In this document: positions 1 through 4,703 of the stretch, piece after piece
Position numbering within the stretch: position 1 is the first letter of the stretch
Layout of the letters: every line of letters starts with the position of its first letter
Origin: Verrucomicrobiota bacterium
GTDB lineage: Bacteria; Verrucomicrobiota; Verrucomicrobiia; Chthoniobacterales; UBA10450
Direction of reading: 5' to 3'
DNA: 6,026 nt
Assembly: GCA_003219925.1 (NCBI GenBank)
Contig: QHQU01000289.1
Span: 1-6,026 of the forward strand
The notes under the pieces: model-generated
The model's database searches: none
Seen by the model: the letters and a program-made list of their open reading frames with translations, nothing else
What the model was told of the DNA's origin: nothing
Translations under genes and position numbers: made by a program

Positions 1-252
1 TAACTCATCAACCTGCGCGAGCAGTTCCTCCTGCGTGGTCGTGGCCGGCAGTTCCAGCTTCACCGAATACAGGGCAAGCTCGCGGCACATTTTGTCTTTG
101 GCGCGCACGTAGGCGCGAGAGGCGGGATCATCGCCGAGGAGGACCACGGCCAGGCCCGGCGTTGCTCCCCGCGATTTGAGGCTGGCAATTTCGTCGCGCA
201 ATTCCGCGTAGACTCTCTCGGCGATTGCACGTCCATCGATTAACTTTGCCAT
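1..252 (-). CDS. folD: Bifunctional methylenetetrahydrofolate dehydrogenase / methenyltetrahydrofolate cyclohydrolase (FolD), N-terminal part
   Basis: The minus-strand frame from ATG at 252-250 runs open to the left edge and gives 84 residues; the rest of the gene lies outside the window. It begins MAKLIDGRAIAERV, the usual FolD N-terminus. PGLAVVLLGDDPAS follows at residues 32-45, then YVRAKDKMC at 48-56. Y48 and K52 match the conserved Tyr and catalytic Lys of the YxxxK motif, and LPATTTQEELL at 68-78 also matches the family. By family knowledge FolD is a cytoplasmic dimer that interconverts 5,10-methylene-, methenyl- and 10-formyl-tetrahydrofolate using NADP, supplying one-carbon units. 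The start lies 20 bases after the stop of the acyltransferase gene on the same strand, so it is probably the fourth gene of the xylB-ubiX-acyltransferase operon. No clear Shine-Dalgarno sequence precedes the ATG. The NADP-binding domain is not visible here. Confidence 0.93.
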   Translation of the reverse strand, partial: MAKLIDGRAIAERVYAELRDEIASLKSRGATPGLAVVLLGDDPASRAYVRAKDKMCRELALYSVKLELPATTTQEELLAQVDEL

Positions 253-272
253 GGTCACATCCGCGGAAGCTA

Positions 273-923
273 TCAGCGCATTTCCACCAGCGCCATCATC
301 GCCGACTTCAGGCGCTCACGCTCGGCCTCGAATTCCTCTTCGTTCGATGTTTTCAGAACTTCGTGGGGCTGGCCCAGAATAAAGCGCACTCGCGTAAACG
401 GACGCGGAAGGATGAATTTGTCCCAACTGGGCAGTCTCCAGCAGCGCGCGTATTCGAGGTTCAACGGCACTGCGCGCGCCCCGGTTTTCTGCGCGAGCAG
501 AATGATCCCGCCGCCGGGGCGATATGCGGGACCACGCGGACCATCCGGGGTGATGACGACATCGTGACCTGATGCGATGACGTCGGCCAACTGCAACATG
601 GCGGCCGCGCCTTTGCGCGAGCTGGACCCCCGAACGACCGAGAAACCAAACCGGCGCACCAGGCTGGCCAACCAGGCGCCATCACGGCTGGCGCTGATGA
701 GGGCCGCGCCCTGTCGCTGCGGAATAAAGCGACGAATGGCGAAGGGAAGCAGGAGAAGGCGATTATGCCAGGCCGCGCCAATGAACCGTTCCGAAACCGG
801 GGTCTGTAGAATTTTTCCACGGTCCTCGATTTCAAAACGAATGGTATGCGACCACACTTGAAGCAGGCGAAAGCCGACGGCGACAAGAATGCGCGCACGG
901 AGACTTTCCGGATCGAGCTTCAA
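273..923 (-). CDS. Lysophospholipid acyltransferase family protein (DUF374 / LPLAT-like)
   Basis: The frame gives 216 residues from a TTG start at 923-921. Recognisable DUF374 blocks appear in order: WHNRLLLLP at residues 52-60, SASRDG at 77-82, GFSVVRGSSSRKG at 93-105 and ITPDGPRGP at 124-132. The canonical HxxxxD of PlsC enzymes is absent, as is usual in DUF374, where H53 in WHNR is the likely counterpart. The family is thought to transfer acyl groups to a lysophospholipid or lipid A-type acceptor at the inner membrane; the substrate here is unknown. The hydrophobic stretch near residues 11-24 (ILVAVGFRLLQVW) may associate with the membrane. The same frame is open to an ATG at 1004, but that start would overlap ubiX by 85 bases. 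The TTG instead overlaps the ubiX TGA as TTGA, suggesting translational coupling, and the residues it removes carry no family motif. The start is inferred. Confidence 0.85.
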   Translation of the reverse strand: MKLDPESLRARILVAVGFRLLQVWSHTIRFEIEDRGKILQTPVSERFIGAAWHNRLLLLPFAIRRFIPQRQGAALISASRDGAWLASLVRRFGFSVVRGSSSRKGAAAMLQLADVIASGHDVVITPDGPRGPAYRPGGGIILLAQKTGARAVPLNLEYARCWRLPSWDKFILPRPFTRVRFILGQPHEVLKTSNEEEFEAERERLKSAMMALVEMR

Positions 924-1489
924 ATTGGCCGCCGACCAGCTTGTTGACTTTGCCAGCGGAACGCTTGCGGACTGGGCAACCCAAGTTGATCGAGAATGCG
1001 CCACACTACCGTATCGGCGATTTGGTTGGCATTTTTGGGACCACTGTAAAAGGATGGAATGGCGGGTAGCACGATCGCGCCGGCTTCTATCAAAGTGACG
1101 ACATTGCGTGCCTGAATGAGGCTCCAGGGCGTTTCGCGTGGGACGACAATGAGTTTGCGGCGTTCCTTCAAAAAGACGTCAGCGGCCCGCAGGAGTGCGC
1201 CCTGACCCGAACCAGTGGCGATTCGACCGAGCGTGGACATCGAGCAGGGCACAATTACCATCGCGTCGAAACGGGCAGAACCGCTGACAAATGGTACGTT
1301 CATGTCGTTGTCGGGATGCTGGAGGACTTTTGGAGGAAGGCGAAAAGTCATCAGTTCGTGATCAGCGACCTGCCGGGCGTGCACGGTCATAACCAGATGG
1401 ACTTCATGTTCGCTCGCGTTGATCTGTTCGAGCAAACGCTGCAAATAAATGCTGCCACTGGCGCCGGTCGCGCCGATCACAATCTTCAT
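920..1489 (-). CDS. ubiX: Flavin prenyltransferase UbiX
   Basis: The 189-residue protein has the normal length for UbiX. The FMN-binding start is MKIVIGATGASGS (1-13). PCSMSTLGRIATG is at 81-93, RAADVFLKERR at 101-111, VVPRETP at 115-121 and PAIPSFY at 142-148. R101, K108, E119, Y148 and R164 keep the spacing of the phosphate- and prenyl-site residues R122, K129, E140, Y169 and R185, which I recall for Pseudomonas aeruginosa UbiX. By family knowledge UbiX attaches a dimethylallyl group to FMN, making prenyl-FMN for UbiD-type decarboxylases in ubiquinone synthesis or aromatic acid metabolism. No ubiD is in the window. The ATG overlaps the xylB stop as ATGA, and the UbiX stop overlaps the next start as TTGA. 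A longer open frame reaches 1666, but its extra 59 residues are antisense-like sequence inside xylB and lie before the true N-terminal motif, so I chose 1489. Confidence 0.95.
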   Translation of the reverse strand: MKIVIGATGASGSIYLQRLLEQINASEHEVHLVMTVHARQVADHELMTFRLPPKVLQHPDNDMNVPFVSGSARFDAMVIVPCSMSTLGRIATGSGQGALLRAADVFLKERRKLIVVPRETPWSLIQARNVVTLIEAGAIVLPAIPSFYSGPKNANQIADTVVWRILDQLGLPSPQAFRWQSQQAGRRPI

Positions 1490-2982
1490 AGGTACCCGCT
1501 GCTTGCCAGTTTCTGCGTGAGATCGGCATGCCGTCCACGCAATTCCGCATAAATGGTTTCGTTTTCTTTCCGCGGTTCGGCCCGTGTTTTGCGATCGGTC
1601 TTGACCGCGGACTTCACAATCTTCTCCAGCGGCATTGGATCTCCCCCCGTTTGACCATAAGTCCATGCCGCTTGAATTGCTGCCCCCAGAGCCGCCCCCT
1701 CCCCGGTTTTGAATCCCACCACTGGTAGCCCGAAGAGGTCGGACACGATTTGGCGCACAGTCGCACTTTTGGCCCCGCCACCGGTGATACCCAATTCATC
1801 GGCGCGAATTCCCAGCTCGACGAGACGTTTCATTCCCTGAGCAAGTCCAACAACGATCCCCTCAATCAAGGCGCGGGCAATGTCTTGGCGATTCGTGTTG
1901 GTCGAATTCAGACCGTGAATCACACCGCAGCCATTCGGTAAATTCGGCAGCCGTTCCCCGTCGAAATAGGGCAGGAACATCAGACCATTGGCGCCGGGCT
2001 GAGAGCGCGCCACATTTTTTTCCAGAGCGTTCATCTCCCATCCAAACAAATCGCGAACGCGGTCGACTGCGCTAGCCACGTTCATCGTACAAGCCAGTGC
2101 CAGCCAGTGATCTGTGCTATCACAAAATGCGGAAATTTCTCCTCTTGGATCGATCATTGGGGTTTCCGTAAATGCGTAAAGCGTGCCGGAAGTGCCCAGG
2201 CTCATGCTGAGTCGGCCAGTGGCGATGTTTCCGGTGCCGATCGCACCGAGCATGTTGTCACCGCCGCCTGCGCTGACAAGGACGTCACTTAGGTGAAACT
2301 TTTCGCGCAAGGTTGAGCGCAGCAAACCGGCCGGCCGAGTAGAGGAACGAAGTGGCGGAAACTTGGCCAGCAGATCTTTGTCGATAAATTCGGCGAGCGG
2401 CGCGCACCAGGTCCGCGACTGGACATCGAGTAATCCAGTGCCCGAGGCGTCGCCATATTCCATCTGCCGTTCGCCGGTGAGCCAGAAGTTCAGAAAATCA
2501 TGGGGCAGAAGAATGGTGCGCGTATGCGTGAAATTTTTCGGTTCATTTTCTTTTAACCACAAAATTTTCGGCGCAGTGTAACCCGGGACCATGGTATTAC
2601 CGGTGCGGCGAATGAGTTCGTCCACATTTCCCAAAGCGCGATTTAGTTTCTCTGCCTCCGGTGCGGTCGAGGTATCGCACCACAGCTTGGCCGGGCGGAC
2701 CGGTTGGTTGCGATGGTCGAGGGTAACGAGGCCATGTTGCTGCCCGCTCACGCCAAAGGCCACAACTTCGTTGCGACGCTCGCCGATTTTTTCCAGACAG
2801 CTCTCGATGACGCGCTCGGCCGCATCACACCAGGTTTGGGGATCCTGTTCGACATGCCCCCGCGGCAACTCCTCGATAAACGAGTGCGGCGCGCTGGCCT
2901 GCGCGAGAACTTTTCCGGAATTAACCTCGAGCACCAGACCCTTGCAGGTAGTTGTCCCACTGTCGAGACCGAGGCATAGCAT
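1486..2982 (-). CDS. xylB: Xylulokinase-type FGGY carbohydrate kinase
   Basis: The 498-residue protein has full FGGY-kinase length. The first ATP-binding loop is LGLDSGTTTCKG (4-15, with D7). GVSGQQHG is at 77-84, and MVPGYTAPKILW at 131-142 closely parallels the E. coli XylB segment. PHDFLNFWLTGE is at 160-171. AGGGDN at 238-243 holds the predicted catalytic base D242. SLGTSG is at 261-266, FLPYFDGER at 336-344 and GITGGGAKS at 398-406. The enzyme would phosphorylate D-xylulose to xylulose 5-phosphate with ATP in the cytoplasm, feeding the pentose phosphate pathway. No xylose isomerase or sugar transporter is nearby, so a related ketose cannot be excluded. It is the first gene of the minus-strand cluster; its stop overlaps the ubiX ATG. 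It diverges from gloA across 45 bases. The ATG at 2982-2980 sits directly before the D7 loop, which supports it, although no Shine-Dalgarno sequence is evident. Confidence 0.93.
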   Translation of the reverse strand: MLCLGLDSGTTTCKGLVLEVNSGKVLAQASAPHSFIEELPRGHVEQDPQTWCDAAERVIESCLEKIGERRNEVVAFGVSGQQHGLVTLDHRNQPVRPAKLWCDTSTAPEAEKLNRALGNVDELIRRTGNTMVPGYTAPKILWLKENEPKNFTHTRTILLPHDFLNFWLTGERQMEYGDASGTGLLDVQSRTWCAPLAEFIDKDLLAKFPPLRSSTRPAGLLRSTLREKFHLSDVLVSAGGGDNMLGAIGTGNIATGRLSMSLGTSGTLYAFTETPMIDPRGEISAFCDSTDHWLALACTMNVASAVDRVRDLFGWEMNALEKNVARSQPGANGLMFLPYFDGERLPNLPNGCGVIHGLNSTNTNRQDIARALIEGIVVGLAQGMKRLVELGIRADELGITGGGAKSATVRQIVSDLFGLPVVGFKTGEGAALGAAIQAAWTYGQTGGDPMPLEKIVKSAVKTDRKTRAEPRKENETIYAELRGRHADLTQKLASSGYL

Positions 2983-2984
2983 TG

Positions 2985-3000
2985 TCGAATTTGAATTCGA
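2985..3000. promoter_or_regulatory. Small inverted repeat in the xylB/gloA divergent spacer, possible operator
   Basis: TCGAAT (2985-2990) and ATTCGA (2995-3000) form perfect 6-base arms around a TTGA spacer. The repeat starts three bases upstream of the xylB ATG, inside the 45-base spacer (2983-3027) between two divergent genes. A site here could block xylB transcription or initiation. The repeat is short and AT-rich within GC-rich surroundings, so chance is possible. I could not assign convincing -35/-10 boxes for either gene. Confidence 0.25.
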
Positions 3001-3027
3001 GGCGAGGTCGCGGCAATTAGTTTAGCG

Positions 3028-3417
3028 ATGATCAAGAAATTATTGCATACCCGTTATCGTGTGACCGATCTGGAAAGGACGGTCGCCTTTTATCGAGACG
3101 TCCTCGGTTTGGAGGAAACACGGCGACACACCTCCGGCCGTGGATCGCAGCTCGTCTTTTTCAAAGCACCCGAGAGCGAGGAAGAGATCGAGATTTGCAA
3201 GTACGACAAGAGCGGCCCAGTAGTGGTGGGGCCGGACCTGACTCATCTCGCGTTTGAAGTGGACGATCTGGAAAAATTTGCAAGACAAGCTGCGGCCAAG
3301 GGTTATCCGCTGTCCGACGGCCCGCATCCCAATGGCAATGGGGGCGCGATTGCGTTCATCGACGCTCCGGAGGGCTACGAGATTGAATTGATCCAGCGCG
3401 GGCGCGAAACTGGCTAA
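3028..3417 (+). CDS. gloA: Glyoxalase I-like VOC family protein (lactoylglutathione lyase-like)
   Basis: The 129-residue protein is a single vicinal-oxygen-chelate domain pair, close to the 135 residues of E. coli GloA. It opens with KLLHTRYRVTDLERTVAFY (4-22). Predicted metal ligands are H7, E55 (in EIEIC), H73 (in THLAFEV) and E120 (in YEIELIQ). They sit within two residues of the H5, E56, H74, E122 ligand set of E. coli GloA. AFIDAPEGYEIELI at 109-122 is a typical glyoxalase ending. The expected reaction is isomerisation of the methylglyoxal-glutathione hemithioacetal to S-lactoylglutathione in the cytoplasm. The thiol partner could differ if this organism does not use glutathione, and other VOC activities remain possible. 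It is divergent from xylB, and the carboxypeptidase gene follows after 52 bases on the same strand. The start has no clear Shine-Dalgarno sequence but places H7 correctly. Confidence 0.88.
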   Translation: MIKKLLHTRYRVTDLERTVAFYRDVLGLEETRRHTSGRGSQLVFFKAPESEEEIEICKYDKSGPVVVGPDLTHLAFEVDDLEKFARQAAAKGYPLSDGPHPNGNGGAIAFIDAPEGYEIELIQRGRETG

Positions 3418-3422
3418 TTTAG

Positions 3423-3445
3423 AATGCCCCGTTTGCGGCGGCATT
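3423..3445 (+). terminator. Hairpin downstream of gloA, weak terminator candidate
   Basis: AATGCC (3423-3428) pairs with GGCATT (3440-3445), and CCG (3429-3431) with CGG (3436-3438). This gives a 9-pair stem with one bulged C at 3439 and a TTTG loop. It starts six bases after the gloA stop codon and ends 24 bases before the next start. There is no T-tract after it, so intrinsic termination is doubtful; it may instead stabilise the 3' end or have no role. Confidence 0.25.
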
Positions 3446-3469
3446 GACGCCAACAACTATTCACAGCGA

Positions 3470-4438
3470 ATGAAACAAGTGAAGCGCTGGCTTACGCTGA
3501 CCGTTTGCGCGTTGCTTTTTATCGGCAATGTCAGTGCCGCGATCTCGTCGGAAGACGATGATGAGGTTAACGTAGTTCGCCCGAGTGGCGTGAATAAGCG
3601 CCACGCCAAAAGCACTTCGCGGACTCGCAGCCGCGCATCGGCCGATTCGGGCAAAACAGATGACATTTCAATTCCCGCCTCTGCGCTGACGCCGGGGCCA
3701 TCTGGCGCGGTCCCAAATACGCGAGCAAATTCGGTGGTGGTGGTCGATGCGCGCACCGGCGCGGTGTTACACGAGAAAAACGCCGATCAACCGCGGCCGG
3801 CCGCGAGCACACAAAAGCTGCTGACCGCGCTGATTATAGCGGAAACCGGTTACCTCGATCGACCGGTTCGAGTAGAACCGATCGACACTTTCGCAGAGCC
3901 AGTGCGGTTGAATATTCGACCGGGAGAAGATTATCAGCGGATAGATCTGTTGCGCGCACTGTTGGTGAAAAGTCCCAACGATGTAGCGCGTTGTCTGGCG
4001 CGCGATAACGCCGGCAGCATCGAAGCGTTCGCTGACAGAATGAATGCAAAAGCACAACTTCTGGGCGCGATTCATTCGCATTTTCTGAATCCGAACGGGC
4101 TCCCAATTCCCGGCCAGTATTCCACCGCACGCGATCTTGCGGTTATCGCGCGCGCTGCTTACGCGAATCCGACGATTCGTTCCATCGTCTGTCTGCCCCA
4201 GCTTGTTTTTCGCTACGCCAACGGTCGGACCCGCGAACTGGAAAACACCAACAAGGTTCTGAAGCGGCTTCCGTTTTGCAACGGAATGAAAACCGGCTAC
4301 ACCGAAGCGGCCGGTCACTGTCTGATAGCAAGCGGTTCGCGCCCGGGGCGCGACATCATCGTAGTGGTCCTGGGCGATACCAAATCCGGGGTTTGGACCG
4401 ACGCTGCTTCGTTGCTTTCCTGGGGTCTTTGGCTCTGA
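3470..4438 (+). CDS. Exported serine-type D-Ala-D-Ala carboxypeptidase (peptidase S11, PBP5-like catalytic domain)
   Basis: The 322-residue protein starts with a Sec-type signal peptide: basic K2, K5 and R6, a hydrophobic core at about 7-21, and likely cleavage after VSA at 21-23. Residues 24-87 form a polar, low-complexity linker with an acidic cluster at 28-32 and basic residues at about 43-55. The catalytic domain carries the penicillin-binding triad in order: STQK (S113 nucleophile, K116), SPN (168-170) and KTG (274-276, in NGMKTGYTEAAGH). By family knowledge it removes the terminal D-Ala from peptidoglycan pentapeptides in the periplasm, limiting cross-linking. Only about 46 residues follow KTG, so there is no PBP5 C-terminal domain and no membrane-anchoring amphipathic helix; the enzyme may be soluble or held by the uncleaved signal. 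Cysteines C270 and C284 flank KTG. It lies 52 bases after gloA. The ATG at 3470 fits the signal peptide. Confidence 0.93.
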   Translation: MKQVKRWLTLTVCALLFIGNVSAAISSEDDDEVNVVRPSGVNKRHAKSTSRTRSRASADSGKTDDISIPASALTPGPSGAVPNTRANSVVVVDARTGAVLHEKNADQPRPAASTQKLLTALIIAETGYLDRPVRVEPIDTFAEPVRLNIRPGEDYQRIDLLRALLVKSPNDVARCLARDNAGSIEAFADRMNAKAQLLGAIHSHFLNPNGLPIPGQYSTARDLAVIARAAYANPTIRSIVCLPQLVFRYANGRTRELENTNKVLKRLPFCNGMKTGYTEAAGHCLIASGSRPGRDIIVVVLGDTKSGVWTDAASLLSWGLWL

Positions 4439-4514
4439 TTGTAGGATCTCGCCCGTACCTCGCGTACGCTGCGTAGAATTTTCTTGTCTGGGGAGCGCAG
4501 GCTGCCAGCCTGCT

Positions 4515-4537
4515 GGCCGCGGCAGCCTGCCGCGGCC
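4515..4537. repeat. GC-only-core palindrome nested in the 138-bp element
   Basis: GGCCGCGGCAG (4515-4525) and CTGCCGCGGCC (4527-4537) are exact 11-base arms around a single central C. As a hairpin it would lose a pair or two to form a loop, leaving a very stable stem. It shares the GGCAG/CTGCC core with the other palindromes of the element. Confidence 0.85.
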
Positions 4538-4573
4538 CCTCCGCTTACATTTGTAGGACAGCGAAAAACGATT

Positions 4574-4596
4574 GTTTCCGGCAAGCTGCCGGAAAC
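4574..4596. repeat. GTTTCCGGCA hairpin nested in the 138-bp element
   Basis: GTTTCCGGCA (4574-4583) and TGCCGGAAAC (4587-4596) are exact 10-base arms separated by AGC. The GGCA...TGCC core is shared with the neighbouring palindromes, which suggests related modules. No T-run follows on either strand, so it does not look like an ordinary terminator. Confidence 0.85.
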
Positions 4597-4629
4597 TCCA
4601 GGCTGGCAGCCTGCGCTCCCCAGAAATAT

Positions 4630-4642
4630 CGCCACTGTGGCG
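4630..4642. repeat. Short palindrome CGCCAC-T-GTGGCG beside the 138-bp element
   Basis: Six-base exact arms (4630-4635 and 4637-4642) surround a central T, five bases after the right end of the 26-base inverted repeat. It may be another module of the same repeat cluster, or a chance palindrome. The remaining sequence up to the bioF start (4643-4703) shows no recognisable promoter or ribosome binding site. Confidence 0.5.
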
Positions 4643-4703
4643 CTACCCCGGAAATCGGCGCGATCGCGGTGGAAATGGCGCGGCGCGCTGGCAGCTTGTC
4701 GCA

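Larger units (their letters stand above)
4487..4624. repeat. 138-bp palindromic element with perfect 26-bp terminal inverted repeats (REP/MITE-like)
   Basis: The left arm 4487-4512 (starting TCTGGGGAGCGCAGG) is the exact reverse complement of the right arm 4599-4624 (ending GCGCTCCCCAGA). The 86 bases between contain two further near-perfect palindromes (4515-4537 and 4574-4596). The left arm is itself largely palindromic: GCAGGCTG, C, CAGCCTGC at 4497-4513. The whole element can fold as a long stem closing a junction with two inner hairpins. It fills about half of the intergenic region between the carboxypeptidase gene and bioF. I see no clear target-site duplication and no transposase. It could be a MITE, a REP cluster or a structured transcript region. 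Confidence 0.85.

Noticed and set aside
273..1004. Acyltransferase start at ATG 1004
   Set aside because: It overlaps ubiX by 85 bases, and the additional 27 residues show no family motif; the TTG at 923 fits the packed operon better.
920..1666. Longer UbiX reading frame starting at 1666
   Set aside because: The additional 59 residues overlap xylB heavily and precede the family's true N-terminal MKIVIGATGASG; the ATGA junction at 1489 is the natural start.
3849..3884. Imperfect inverted repeat around CGATCG/GGTTC in the carboxypeptidase gene
   Set aside because: It has a 3-base bulge, lies within well-conserved coding sequence, and is easily explained by codon choice.
4487..4624. CRISPR array or tRNA cluster
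   Set aside because: The repeats are inverted and nested, not evenly spaced direct repeats, and no tRNA-type anticodon or T-arm pattern is visible.
4572..4703. N-terminal extension of BioF
   Set aside because: The residues are encoded by the palindromic repeat and its flank, and the family N-terminus begins at 4704.
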